Source: Magicicada septendecula
Taxonomy: Eukaryota; Arthropoda; Insecta; Hemiptera; Cicadidae
Reading direction: 5' to 3'
Assembly: GCA_034769895.1 (NCBI GenBank)
Contig: CM068367.1
Span: forward strand, 1,313,317,046 to 1,313,381,045
Length of the DNA stretch: 64,000 nucleotides
The notes beneath the pieces are model-generated. The model worked only from the letters and a program-made list of their open reading frames with translations. It ran no database searches and was not told where the DNA came from. This document shows positions 36,256 to 49,296 of the stretch, piece by piece (the first letter of the stretch is position 1; the number at the start of each line of letters is the position of its first letter). The position numbers and the translations under genes are program-made.

Positions 36256-38560
36256 TATTACCTTACAATAAACAATAAAATTCACATTTAAATTGACCAA
36301 CATTTACACACTTTACAGCTTTATTTTATTTTCAAATTCTATTAAAATCTGTCACTTGTTTCAATTATTATTACATTTTAACTATGATTCTTTCTTTAAC
36401 ATTTTCATTCTCAATTTGTTCGGGTGACTCTTAGTTATTCATAATAATGCGATTTACATATGGGTGTTTAAATATAACCTTATCTCCCTTCTGACTCTAA
36501 CACTTACTAACAGATTTCTATAGTATGACACCCATCTCTCAAAACATTTACTAATAATTCTCTAACTCCATTCACATCATTCTACCCTTATAACAAAATA
36601 CTCTCTACCCTCTTTGTACTTAGGACATGCGTTCCCTCCCTATGCTCATCCCCTCATTGGTTCCTGGACTTCCCCTAGGTAACCCCACCAAACTCCATTT
36701 AAAACTATTCACCTCCCGCCACACGCTTTTCGTTGAGGACTCCTTATCACACCAACCCCTTTTACAAAATTTCCCCATCATCTAATTACTCTCACTACAT
36801 CACCTTCATTTTTATATATTTACTCACTATCATTACTGTGTCACTGTTACTACTCAATTTCTATCTTACTTTTATTCACAAAATCTTATTCTGGTTTAAC
36901 ACCCCTTTTAAGGTTACCTTGGACTGACTTAAATGCCTTATTGAAATAATAATCACCCAAATTCTAACCTTTACCACATTTTACATTACATTAACCATTG
37001 AAAATTCAAAACTATCTCAAGTCCATTTCACCATTTAATTTAAAATCTCTTAAACACATTGAAAACTTATTATTCAAACCTTTCATTATATTCAAACATT
37101 TAATTACCTTGATAAAATTCTGCAAATTACTTATAAGTGACATACTATATATATAACCCCAGCAGTCAGCTGATGGCTCAATAACATGTGAATGACCTTT
37201 CTATAGGCACACTACCTATAACTAACCTAAATACACATAATTATCTAATTAAAATCATATCGTATTATCTGAAATCATTAAATTGAATCTAGTACTTAAA
37301 ATCGTTTTGCTCTCATGCGTGAAATACATCACTAATCATTGAGTCATAGTTATAACAACTGTTACTGAACAGCCCTCTGGGTTGTCAACCCCCAACTCTC
37401 TCTATAGAGCCGGTTAAATTGACTGCCCGCTGTTTACAGAGGTCGTCACCCTCTCACTGAATTTTCAGCTACCCTCCTGCTTCATCAATTTCTTAAAGTT
37501 CTCCCTTATACCCAGTTACAATTAGGTAACCACCCACCGGATAAACCGGATCGAGCGTTAGCCTTATGCACAGATGCGTTATCTGTGCCCCTGGCTTGTA
37601 ACGGCCAGCTCCTTTTCCACACACTCTATTGTTTCCTGGTATTGGACTGTGGCGCCCATTTGCATCCCCAAGAACTGAAGTTTACATATATAAGGTATAG
37701 ACGCTGCCTATACCGTTCTTGGTTCAGCGTTATATAAAATTCGGCATTACTGATGTCCGAGGACACCATTAATCCTACTCTAATGATTCACACACCCTTA
37801 AAACGGCACTATCACCCCCTTCGATGATAGCCGCTATTCCATAGTTATGTAGTTCCCCCTTGAGTTACCCCCCGGTCAATTTCTATGTTCACCAATTTAG
37901 AATATACTTACATAAATCCACGGTCAGGGTTCGGTGAAGCCGTGACCCCCCGAAAATTGGGGAAACTACCAAAAGACATATAAGGCTCACACTGATACTG
38001 CTACTACAGTTCACAGATGGTCAACTCTTATATGTTTGGTTATTTTATTAATTCAAATTTTCATGTTTAACATCTCTGAGATTCATCTACATTTTAACTT
38101 TTAAACATTAAAACATTTTATCTTATTTAAATTGTATTATAAACTTCATACTTACAGTACATCACTCATATACTGTCATAGACACAAAAATATAAACATT
38201 GATTCCCACCAAATCATGTACACAACTCCATATATCTTCTGAAACATTTTAACAACCATATAATTCCACAACTAAATACATTTTACATTTATTCATTTAC
38301 TATTTATTATCAAGTTCCAATCTCCTAAAATCATTAAATCCATTATCAAAATCTCTTTATTTAACATTTTAAATCAATCAAAATATTTAAACATCTCAAA
38401 TTATTTTACTTCCATTAAGTATTGAAAACACAACATTTTTAATTACATTACTCCAAAACAATTACAATTTGTTTATTACCTTCATAATTATTCTCATTAT
38501 TTATTTAGTCTGCCAAAATAATATTATTATTATCATTACATCAATTTCTACTACATACAC
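36256..38560 (-). other. N2 interior, non-coding 3' half
   Basis: AT-rich, with GGACTGTGGCGCCCA near 37,643 and the nested stem at 37,669-37,721: CAAGAAC with GTTCTTG, and GGTATAG with CTATACC. It corresponds to 2221-2310 of N1. GGTGAAGCCGTGAC near 37,935 corresponds to GGTGAGGTCATGGC near 2555. No coding frame was found. Confidence 0.5.
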
Positions 38561-40504
38561 TGTAACGTCTCGCGTCTATCTTCCTTCCTTCTCCTTTGTA
38601 AACGGCGAGTATCGTTTCTTATGATTACTTATTGTTTATATTTACTAATGTTCAAAGCAGTTGAATTTGATGTTTACCAAAAAAAAAAAACTGAAATAGA
38701 GTGTGTGTGATTTGGGAGAGATTAATGAAGTTGTTTAATCTAAGTTAGGAGAGAGAGTAGGAACAAAGATATTACCCCCGGAGTATACAATTACTTTTTT
38801 AAAATATTCGCTGTTCATAAGACCAGCTGATTTTGACAGCTGCCTCAAAATGTTAGGTTAAACAAACACCACTGTTCGGTGATACTCCCCGGCGGTTCGT
38901 CCTCTTCTTGGCTTCCTGAAAATCTGTAACAACTACCCTCTACAATAAAGAATACACGTTTTATTATTTATAATAAAATATTCAGAGTATTTATTTATGT
39001 AATACACTGATTTTCTCTTCTCCCAGTACACAAGTATTATAATCGATTTTTTCTGTCAACAATACATTGGATCGATTTAATTAGGTAAACATTGGAATTA
39101 TAACAAATTATTTTTTATCCTTGATTAGACATTAAACAATAAATAATTCATTTATTAATTTCCCCAGGGTTAAGGGTAAGTTCTTTGTGTTATGAGACGG
39201 TCAGAAATGAATAATTATATACTACGCTTTACAAGAGAAAAATAATAAATTTCGAATTTTTGGTTTTTTCGTAGTATGTAGTTCCGGATTTGTCCGCTAG
39301 AGTACAGATTATGTCTTTATTATACACATGAAATCATTTACAAAATATTGGAACTGCACAAAGATTCGACATGAGGATTTCTGGGTTAACAATTATTAAT
39401 AAAGTTTATTTTACCTCTTTTCTCGAAGTGTTTACTTGGATGGTGCTGTTTCTAGTGTTGGAGTTATAGTTGTTTTGTAATTTCGTTGAATGTCCATAAG
39501 ATACAATCTCAGCAAAATCTCGAAGTGCTGTTCAACTAGGCCTGACCTGGTAATTGGTTATTTCAATTTTTCATTGAGTAAAGGACGTTAAAGTTGATAT
39601 CTGAAGGGGTTCTAACATAAGGTGGCTACTACTAGTTAATTTTTATTCAATTTGGCACTGTTTCCATAAGTTTTTATAGGGTTTTATTAAATTTTTGATA
39701 GCATTCCACTTTTTCTCAAATGAACGGTTTCCAATCGTTTTAACAATTAATTCGTATCTTGTTATGTGGTTACTCTTAGTAACCAATAATTTTTTATATC
39801 GTTTTTTATTGGTGCATCTATATACTTTTGAGTATATAGGCTGTTTTTAATTATTATAAATTTATTTCTTATAGAAAAATAATCCTTTTTAACTTTGGTT
39901 TATTATCCAATTTGATTTATATAAGGTTTTTCCTTTTATTTCCTCTTAATTTTATATATAGGTCTTTAATATTTTTATTTCCTTTAATTGTATTTATATA
40001 TTATTTATTAATTTCTTATAGTATCCTTACACTGAACTATTTTCTACTGCCATTTTACTCATACAGTATTATTTTATTTTTATTATTATTTTATATTTAA
40101 CCCTTTTATTTTTATTAACCCTGGGTTATTTTGTATTCAAACATAATTATTCTATTAAATATAAAATTAAACCTAGGTACAAAATCTTAGTTGCCTACAC
40201 AATACAAATTATACATTATTCCAACAAAACACACAATTGGTCAGTAGCATATAGTCTACTATTATAATCAATTGTTTCTCCATCTACAGCATAAGTCTGT
40301 GAGATGCTCCTGCTCCTTTTAAAATCACTTACTTCCCCACTGGGTACACTATAACTCACTTTGTACACTTTATATCAATTAAGTATAGTTTATAATGTTT
40401 TGTGATATAAAGTAATCTAGAGCTAGGTATATTATACCCATTTCTGACCTTTATAGTGGGGTGATTATGTTATCATTTTTGGGACTGGGTTATGTAACGT
40501 TACA
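38561..40504. repeat. Solo LTR inserted in N2
   Basis: A 1944-bp segment bounded by TGTAACGT and its inverse ACGTTACA and flanked by ACAC (38,557-38,560 and 40,505-40,508). No internal region or second LTR is present. N2 interior homology with N1 resumes right after it. The TATA-like TATAAAGG on the minus strand near 40,450 leans to minus orientation, but AATAAA also occurs on the plus strand near 38,945. It is a different family from N1-N4 and A/B. Some T-rich open frames inside (such as 39,912-40,100) are not genes. Confidence 0.75.
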
Positions 40505-40681
40505 ACACACATTGTTTACATAAAATACCTTTTACAACACAAACACAATTAATTTCACTATACATTTATTTACAATTCTTCGTCATTAATTTTTCTGTTT
40601 ACCACACCTCATTTCCTAATTTAGCCAGGTCATTACCATAAACTAAAATATTTAAAATGTCCATTCTCTTATTTTTATATT

Positions 40682-41428
40682 TTAACCACCATCATCGTAT
40701 AATAGTCTTATTTTTATATCACAGTTATCATTCTTACTCACGCTCAATTCATTATTATTAATATAATAACCCATTAGCTCTATGTAATTCATTATACCAT
40801 TATAATTTATAGGATTGTACCTTTTTATTATTTCATAAACCTTGTCAACATTAGTTAATTTTGTCCAGTCTCCCTTAATATTATTTGTTATTCCCATGTC
40901 ATTTGTATCATTATATTCATTTATTATATCAATCACAACATAAGGTAAGTTTTTATCATTTACAACAGTATCATCAAAATAATCATCGATCTTCATTTCA
41001 TAAGGTAAGCATTTCATATTGTTTATCTTCTCCGCTTCTAACCTCTCTATTAACTCTTTATAATTTCTCTTTAACTGATATAATTCTATCTCCCTATCTA
41101 CACACAACTCTCTCTCTAAATATCTCTCATAATCATAACACCTGTCACAACCCCCCTGACCTCTTTCATACCACGCAAAGGGCACAACAAACTTACTACA
41201 TTTCTTGGCTCTTCCAAGAATATCACAACAAATTACGGGACTACTTGAAGACACCTCGTCTTCCACACAACTACTGGAGGAAACTCTGTCCTCATAAAAC
41301 ACCTGTGAAACCTCTGTTTCAGTATAAACTTGGGAAAAATCTGCCCTTTGCCCATCTAACCTCTCTACACACACTCTCACAACCTCATCAACACTTTCTC
41401 TGCTCACAACCTTACTCTCTAACACCAC
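40682..41428 (-). CDS. N2 unknown protein, copy 2 (longest open frame)
   Basis: A 248-residue open frame, the most complete version of the unknown protein of the N group. In order: VRVCVERLDGQRADFSQ, FYEDRVSSSS, PFAWYERGQGGCDRC at about residue 100, a charged helical stretch (YLERELCVDREIELYQLKRN), KCLPYEMKIDD, then TNNIKGDWTKLTNVDKVYEI, NPINYNGIMNYIE and the C-terminus IRLLYDDGG. No signal peptide, transmembrane segment or known catalytic motif was seen. The start is uncertain because the frame is open just upstream of the first ATG. N1 and N3 carry the same motifs in the same order, so selection has probably kept the protein while the elements were active. Function is unknown; a gag-derived or accessory role is a guess. 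Confidence 0.6.
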   Translation of the reverse strand: MVLESKVVSRESVDEVVRVCVERLDGQRADFSQVYTETEVSQVFYEDRVSSSSCVEDEVSSSSPVICCDILGRAKKCSKFVVPFAWYERGQGGCDRCYDYERYLERELCVDREIELYQLKRNYKELIERLEAEKINNMKCLPYEMKIDDYFDDTVVNDKNLPYVVIDIINEYNDTNDMGITNNIKGDWTKLTNVDKVYEIIKRYNPINYNGIMNYIELMGYYINNNELSVSKNDNCDIKIRLLYDDGG

Positions 41429-42262
41429 GTTTGAAACATTCCAATTTTCATATTATGACTTCAACTCTGAATTTCTATTAAACATCTTAATAATCAATTT
41501 GTGATTATTTACCATTCCTTATAACATTCTCAAATCTCAAAGAAAATTTTTTTTTCCGAATTTATTAACAAAATTCACATTTTAAACCATCTCAACTTAA
41601 TTTAATTCCATAATAAAATTTATGATTAGCTAAAGTCAATTATTGTTAACAATCAGTTATCATTATTATCACAAACTCAATCAGAATTATAAACATTTAG
41701 TACACAAAATACAATGTACACACAACACAATGTATCCTCAGATACCCTACCATAACAACAACATAACCTAATACATAACACATGTAAACCCAATACAAAA
41801 TTATATACAATATGCTTCACATAAAATGTAAGTGTTCTCCAAAAATCATTATATTATTAAGCCAAGTATTAAAACAATTAACTAAAATAATTAAATGTCC
41901 ATCAACAACATAGGTTTGTCCAAAACAACATTTTTGTTTAAATTCATTATATTACCTCTATCAATATAATCATTCAAACTGTCAATTCTATCACAATACC
42001 ATAATAACCCACAGGATTATTCCATATTATTACATCATATATCTTGTCAACATCGTTTACAGTCAAGTCGCCCTTAGTATTATTTGTCACGATCAGGTAA
42101 GTTACAATATCATCATCATCATCATCATCAATATCAATATCACCACTACACCAGTTATCCCAGTCTCATTACCAGGTAAGTCATCAATATCATCGACATC
42201 ATCGTCTACTGCTGCACTAATTACATCACAAGGTAAGTCAATTTTCTCACCTCTCTCAATAT

Positions 42263-42883
<621 letters not shown>

Positions 42884-43075
42884 ATTATCATCACGATTAC
42901 CTCCACTATCAGAATCGCTTACCTGGTTATCTGTTACCTGGTTTAGTTCACTTCCTTTATTCTCCTTTAATTTCTCTGCCTCTCATTTCCGCTTCTCCTT
43001 CCTTTTTCTAATGTCATTTACATTATCTTGGATTTGTTTCTCCCAGGCACTAAGACGACTGTTTATTGATGCTAT

Positions 43076-43620
43076 TCATTCATCAGTAGCATCAAAATGC
43101 CTATTAATCTCACTAGACAAATTAACATTTTGTTGTCCTTTCATCGTCATGTCATTATTATAGCTATCACTTATATTATCATCACTTACCTTATTATCTA
43201 TTACCTGATCGTCTTTGTTCTCGTTAAATTTACCTGCATCTCTACCATTTTCTACCACCACTACAATCTCATCATCATAATCATTATTCAATGTTTTATT
43301 CTCTAACACTACCTCTTCAACTATGTTACCATTATTATTCGCCATATTATTGTAGTTACCATTTACAGTAACACCTTCACTTACCTTCTCATCCATTACC
43401 TGATTTAGTTTACTTTCTTTGTTCTCATTTAATTTATCTCTATCTCTATTCCACTCCTCTCTTTGTTCTTTCATTTCCTCAATAATATCATTAAACATTT
43501 TTATTTTGTTGCTCTAAAAACAACTGGAACATATTCCTCTTATCAGCCATTAACCCTTCCCTTTCTTTTGTTGATACTGTAGTCGAATGTACTCCAGAAT
43601 CATCATTATGGCAGAATCAG
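43076..43620 (-). pseudogene. N2 gag-like coiled-coil region
   Basis: The first coding-like region after the 5' LTR. It is rich in E, K, N, D and R (IIEEMKEQREEWNRDRDKLN). Near 43,590 the DNA matches the start of the N3 gag-like frame (ATAATGA--GATTCTGGAGT-CATTC). It is the counterpart of N1 4412-4897 and is broken. Confidence 0.5.
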
Positions 43621-43790
43621 AATTTTATATATAAAAATTCTTTAAACACATAAATCATTTTTTAAACATTTTTTAAATCATACCCATAACCTATAATCGT
43701 AACCTATACAAATAACACTTTGTAACCTATACCCAAAACCTATTTGTGTACCTCAAGTAGGTCTAACTCATATAAAAATTTATACAAGCA

Positions 43791-43807
43791 TCCTGGCAGG
43801 GTCGCCG
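43791..43807 (-). promoter_or_regulatory. N2 primer-binding site, tRNA-Arg-like
   Basis: Minus strand CGGCGACCCTGCCAGGA lies two bases from the LTR edge. It nearly matches what would pair with the 3' end of insect tRNA-Arg (…CCTGGCAGGATCG-CCA, from memory). N3 has TGGCGACCTTGCCAGGA. Confidence 0.55.
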
Positions 43808-43809
43808 AT

Positions 43810-44986
43810 TGTAACTTTACAAATAAAGAAGAATATACTTACCCCGATTATTGCGATCTTTTTTTGACTTACCTTAAAAAACAGAAGATTCCCAAAAGTA
43901 CCAAGGGCCGCCACTAAATTTTGAGGATAAATGTAGAAACCAATCACACTCTTCCCCCAGAAATAATTTATTAAATAATTAAAATTAAACTCCCTTAAAT
44001 AAAAAATTCTTCCAGGGTCGTTTAGACGAACTCTTGGTATAGAATAGGTTATGGGTTGTGGTGTAATAATTATACTAAAATATGGTTAGATCCAAAACAA
44101 ATCTTATTTTATTTTTCTTAACAAACATTATTAATTGCTTGGTAATTTTATTAACTACATAATATGCTGGTTATTAATTAAGTAATGAAATAATTCGAAA
44201 TAAACATGAGACAATAAAATTTATAAATAGCAAATCAGTACTTTTCTCTTTCTCTTACCCCCTTTTTTCTCTCACATGCTCTCTCACTCTTTCTCTCTCT
44301 ATTTACCCCCCTTTTTATTGAGATATCATTTTGTTATTGATTTTTTACCATATAAACTTTAAATGATTTTGAATAATGTTATGGCCTTTATTATATTTCT
44401 TGATAATCACTTATCTGCATGCGGTATCCAAATTGTTTCACCACCTGTTGTACTACACTTTTTGGTTAAAACACTCACAATAAACGGTGTAAAACTGTTA
44501 TATCATCATCACTGTCATCTTCACTACTTCGTTACATTTTTTAACACACAATATTCGGTAGGCCTACTATGCCTGTTTTGGCCTACCGTTCATGCCCGAA
44601 GCCATGGTTATATAGTCCGTGCGGTCTGATGGTGAGCTGGAGACTGGGGCGAGCTTAGTGTGGCCACGCCAGATTTCCATTTTAATTGCACCTTTGAAAA
44701 CTGGTTTGAGGCGGAATTCCACACTTCGTCCTGTCCTGGTGACTGGCTGTTTGTATGATTCACTGGTGATGTGAATTCAATTAGCTGCATTCCTCGCCTT
44801 ATATGGTAATCGTCTGTTCAACTCGCACTGCACTGTATGAATCATCCACGCTTTGTTACATTACCTTATTTGGGCATCGAATAATCTGTTACATTACCTC
44901 ACATCTCTAACTAGATGTGTTTCATCACAAAAAAATGTTTTAAAATGATATATAAATTTTGGTTACACTAATTTTGTCCCGTTACA
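43810..44986 (-). repeat. N2 5' LTR
   Basis: Partner of 33,495-34,702. The hairpin is at 44,556-44,588. It is followed by ATCC and the interrupted pogo transposon. Confidence 0.85.
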
Positions 44987-45042
44987 ATCCACAAGTAAAA
45001 TGTAGTGTTGAACAGAGGGCGTCCTCTGCGTGTCATATAAAC

Positions 45043-45780
45043 ATGGGAGAGAGAAGAAGCTATGATATGAATTTCAAATGTAAGAGTAATACGTGAGCCA
45101 AAACAGACAAACAATTTGCAGGCTGCTGAACAGTTTGGTGTTTCTGAGTGTAATGTCTGGCACTGGCAAAAAGATGAAGAAAAGTTTAAGAGTGGCAGTG
45201 CATCAAGAAAATCATTCAGAGGACCTAAAACTGGAAAATTTAATAATCGTGACAGACTTGTTTCCGAAATACATTCACAAGAAACGAAATCAAGGATATC
45301 CAATATGTCGAGAAGTTATTAAAATGAAGGCATTGGAGGTGGCATGAGAGTTGAAAATTCCAATAACTGAATTTAAAGCAACTGAGGGCTGGTATAAACA
45401 CATGATGTGGCGTTTAGGTCTCTGTTTATGACGTCGCACTACCCTTGCGCAATGCCTACCTGCAGATTATACTGACAGATTTATATAGTGAGCAATATAT
45501 TATAAAATTGAGGAAAGCCCACAATTACCTTGCTTGGCCAAATGGCAAATGCTGACCAAACACCAGTGTTTTTTTATATGCCGTTGAGTGTTACTGTGGA
45601 CAGAAAGGGTGCAAAATCAGTTATAATTAAATCTACAGGCAACGAAAAGTCACGAATTACTGTGATGCTAGGAGTAACTGCCGATGGAAGAAAACTTCCA
45701 CTGGACATTATTTTAAAACCCCTTCAAAAATCTAGGGTCATCTTATATGTGAGGCTGTCTTATATTCGGGCCAAACCAGT
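45043..45780 (+). pseudogene. pogo-type transposase relic
   Basis: Begins MGERRSYDMNFKCK, the usual start of pogo-group transposases with a Brinker-type helix-turn-helix. It is followed by AAEQFGVSECNVWHWQKDEE, SFRGPKTGKF and, in another frame, GYPICREVIKMKALEVA. From about 45,540 the start of the DDE domain is seen: MANADQTPVFFYMPLSVTV, KGAKSVIIKSTGNEKSRITV and TADGRKLPLDIILK. The rest of the catalytic domain is missing; the right TIR follows directly. Frame changes at several places (between the helix-turn-helix and the RGP motif, and near 45,430-45,530) make it inactive. Confidence 0.72.
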
Positions 45781-46261
45781 ATATGAAAGCCCACAAGAAA
45801 ATTTAACATCAGCGTAGATTTAAACCTGCACTTCACATGATCTCAAGGAATAATCTCCTCTAATTCTTACACATCAAACACCTAATTTAATTGTTAAAAA
45901 TTAATTTGAAATTGCTAATGGTGTCATCTATACGTGTAATAAACTCTGTGAAGACACTTTCCATGAGTATGTTCATAGTCAGCCTAGATTTGAGTACTAC
46001 ATAACATTTTGGTAATGCGCTGTAATTGAAGATATGGGTGCATTTACAAAGAAAATCAGAGCATAAGTACATTTTTTTTAATAAACTTATGTATCACTGA
46101 CTGACAAGTTTTTTGAAAATCAGTTGGGAAAATATTTACTTTTTCCTTAATATAGCAAGTAAAGTGCGTGTGTTATTACAGCTAAATATTAAAAACTGTT
46201 GTTTTTTTTTGTTTAATTTCCATAACAGAATTGTGAATTAAAAATTGTCTTTTTTCTACAG
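45781..46261. other. Intron of the host gene
   Basis: No gene or repeat end was seen. A T-rich run (46,190-46,260) precedes the exon C acceptor. Confidence 0.5.
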
Positions 46262-46309
46262 GTGACAAAACTTGCCTTGAAGGATATACTCATGTCACAT
46301 TTACACCAG
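46262..46309 (+). CDS. Host gene exon C (48 nt)
   Basis: A short exon between TTTTTTCTACAG and GTAAAA. It encodes G-DKTCLEGYTHVTFTP and keeps the phase set by exon B (enters phase 1, leaves phase 1 into exon D). Too short to judge alone, it is supported by good splice sites, phase agreement on both sides and a codon pattern unlike the surrounding AT-rich intron. The following intron holds a small DNA transposon. Confidence 0.6.
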
Positions 46310-46413
46310 GTAAAACAAATGTATATGGATGTGTGTGTTTATATTCATAAGTTTTTAATGTTTTCCAAAATTCAGGACAATCTGTATATATTTTTCTTTG
46401 TTGTACAGTACTA

Positions 46414-47532
46414 CAGTGCATTCAGAAAGTCACTCTGCACTTGATGTAATGGAATAATAATAGTACAAATTAATGTATGTTTAAATTAATGTTTGGTTAT
46501 TGCAGTGAATCCAGTGATCGGTGATTGGGTGGTGGCCACAAACCCATTGAGATGATCCATTCTCCAAAGACACCATCCAAAAGTGTCATTGACCTGTTAG
46601 CTGTAGCACTGTTTTATTGAAACCAACTGTAATTCATCTCCACTTCTGTGAGTTGACTGATAAAGTTCATTAAAATGTTAGATCAATAACAATCACGTTA
46701 ATTGACTGTTTAAAGAATACAGGGGTCACAATGCGACTCCTGATAATTCCAACCCACACTACAATTTTTTCATCATGTAAAGGCTGGTTACGTAAACCGT
46801 GAGGGTTCTCTGATGACTGAAGTCATGAATTTTCAGAATTGATATACTTTGAGAGATGAAACCAAATTACATGTGTGAAGAAAGTGGCGTCAAGGACATC
46901 CTGAGACTTTCTTTCTTTTGATTTGTTAAACCATTCACAGTAACAGTCTCTTGGTGTGGTTAGTTTGTGTGATTTCTTGTACAGCCTTTATTTTGTAGGA
47001 GACAAGCTGTTGTCCTCGTCTAATTGCTCTATGGGCTGTAGCAACTCAGATTTCATGCTGCTGTGCCAGCTTGCGCATTGATTTCTATGGCCTTTGTACA
47101 TAGAATCTGCAATATCCAGTAGCTTCAGTTCGTTTAGTTTAGATAGTATTCCACTTTGTTCGTCTTCAACGGAACCTGTTTCTTGGAATTTCTTGATAAA
47201 CCTGTGAACTGCATTGAGATGCAGAACAGGAATTTGTGGAAATTATTAGAAAACTTATCATTCAGCTTGTCAGTGTAATTGTCACCTTCACGAAACACAT
47301 TTCAACAAGAAAAATGTGTTTCTTCAATCAAAAGAACCATTGTGCTTCTGAAAACCATTTCACGTACGGCAGTGATAACTCTATGTACGATTAGGTTCAT
47401 TTTGCAACAACAGCAACTCTACAAGAGTTACAGCTAACTTCTTGATAGACGTGAAACATGGACAGTGTGACCAACCCAAACAGTGCTGTCAGCTCATCAG
47501 GTCTAGTGCACAGTGACTTTCCAAATGCACTG
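46414..47532 (-). mobile_element. Tc1/mariner-like DDE transposon with both TIRs
   Basis: The left end CAGTGCATTCAGAAAGTCAC and right end GTGACTTTCCAAATGCACTG are inverted repeats of about 30 bp with few differences. TA flanks both (46,412-46,413 and 47,533-47,534). Length is 1119 bp. The minus strand carries decayed transposase throughout. It lies in the intron between exons C and D. Confidence 0.8.
46500..47460 (-). pseudogene. Transposase relic of the 1.1-kb DDE transposon
   Basis: Read right to left: VFREGDNYTDKLNDKFSNNF near 47,290, AVHRFIKKFQETGSVEDEQS near 47,180 (insect DUF4817-type N-terminal helix-turn-helix), KLNELKLLDIADSMYK, WFHLSKYINSENS near 46,830, SSENPHGLRNQPLHDEKI near 46,790, a GATA...MTLLDGVFGE stretch near 46,590 and LWPPP near 46,540 in place of the usual LWPPRSPDL. 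These match the insect transposon group with an FREG...YT start and a DD(E/D) core. Several stops and frame changes are present, so it is inactive. The identification rests on remembered family motifs. Confidence 0.68.
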
Positions 47533-47534
47533 TA

Positions 47535-47964
47535 TTTAGCACTAATTATAATTTGTATTGTACAAAGTAAATTAACAGATTATTGTTATGAACAAAATTG
47601 TCTGTGCTTTGGAGTTCTGTGCGTACAAACAAGAGCATTAGCATATGTGTAATAAATAATAACTAATTGGCCAGAAAGTTTATACTTTTTTGTCATCATT
47701 AGGCAAAATCGTGTGCTATCCATTGCCTACAAAACGTTCTGTCCTATATGTAGGCATTCGATGTTTAGTATATACATACATGTGTAGTATACGATGATTA
47801 ACAGATGTTCAGTTTTTATATAGTTTTATTGTTGGTGTTCTCCCTGAATCTGTCCATATTATCATGAGTGTAATGTGTTTGCCTTAAAGTTGTATGATTA
47901 AGATTTTTGTATTATTGCTTTAAAGTTACTGACTATACTTACATGTTGAATCACATTGTTTCAG
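47535..47964. other. Intron of the host gene
   Basis: AT-rich with no gene seen. It ends in TTGTTTCAG before exon D. Confidence 0.5.
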
Positions 47965-48197
47965 ATACATGCACCATGCAAGTTCTTTGTCTTTTAGTGC
48001 GGTTGGTACCAGCAGACCGTAGGTTTCTGATAACAGACGTTTATACTGCCTGGTTATTATCTGTATTTATTGCTAATGGAGACGGCCCATCATGGTTGTA
48101 TTCAGATCCTTCTAAAACTACCTGTCAATGTCGACCAAATGTATCTCAGTTGGCACTCATTCTGTGGGTGAAGCATGTAATGTGTACAATGGCAAAG
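47965..48197 (+). CDS. Host gene exon D
   Basis: Acceptor ATTGTTTCAG, donor GTAATT. The 233-nt exon encodes D-TCTMQVLCLLVRLVPADRRF, LITDVYTAWLLSVFIANGDG, PSWLYSDPSKTTCQCRPNVS and QLALILWVKHVMCTMAK. It joins exon C in frame and leaves in phase 0. Six Cys are present and amphipathic helices are likely; I see no transmembrane segment long enough to call. The protein family is not recognised. Exon E needs a phase-1 partner, so at least one further exon, or an alternative donor, must lie between D and E. That 8.6-kb intron is largely taken by the N3 element. Confidence 0.7.
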
Positions 48198-48603
48198 GTA
48201 ATTTATAACTTTTTGTAATATGAACTTAAAATATGCTTATATTCTTATTAACATAAGTATTTTTAAGCACATGTCACAATGCAAGAGCATACGCTCTTGC
48301 GTGTGTGTGTGCACGCATGGGTGAGTACAAAAGTATTGTTTACACATATTGGGTGTGTGAATGTGTTGAATCCATGATAGTGGTACAGTTGATAATATAT
48401 AGATTGTGCTCTGAATTGTGCTCTTATGTTTGTATTGCTGCCACCAAAAAGATTATTAAATCCCTCTGTATGTGAGGTTATGTGATGAGCTACTTAGACT
48501 GAGTTAAAATTTGGTTGATGATGTCTCATTACACTTGAAATGATATCTTATTTTGGGAAAGGTGAAACTAACTAATAAAATACTTTCCCATAACTAATTA
48601 GAA
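48198..48603. other. Intron of the host gene
   Basis: No exon-like segment was recognised. It ends at the target duplication TTAC of N3. Confidence 0.5.
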
Positions 48604-48607
48604 TTAC

Positions 48608-49216
48608 TGTAACGGGACAAAATGGGCATAACCATTGTATGTAATACTTTTATAAAATCTATTGTTTGGAGGTGTGTGGGAAGCCATAAAAAAGGGTAGG
48701 GGTGAGTCACGGAAAACGCGCGTGGCTTACAGCGTAATTAGAACACCACGTGTTTTAAATGTTACAACGAACTTCCGGAGTCGAGAAACATCTGGAACCG
48801 TCGATGTTTGAAGGCGGGAGATGAGTGGTCATCCGGTGGAGCCTCATGGTCAATGCGCAAAAAGCTCGGATAGTATACACCTGCAAGCCCAGGTTGCGGC
48901 AGTCAGCAGCCCAACTTCATACTGACCAGTCGTAATACAATAGTGGCCTCGGGCGTATTTTTTTGGTAGGCTGAAAATGTGATATAGGCCTACCAAAGAG
49001 TATTTAAATTATAATGGGACAGTGAGAGACAGTTCAGAACAGTGACGGTGAAATAAAAAGTTTTAAGACGTTCGGTGTTGGAGTAAAAAGGGGACTTGCA
49101 ATGTAATAGTGCGCAACATTTGGATTCAGAGTACAGATAAGTAACAGTGACAAAGAAGAAAAATATAATAACAAAATAAATAAGAGCTCAATAAAAAGGG
49201 GGTTAAGAACATATGT

Positions 49217-49296
<80 letters not shown>

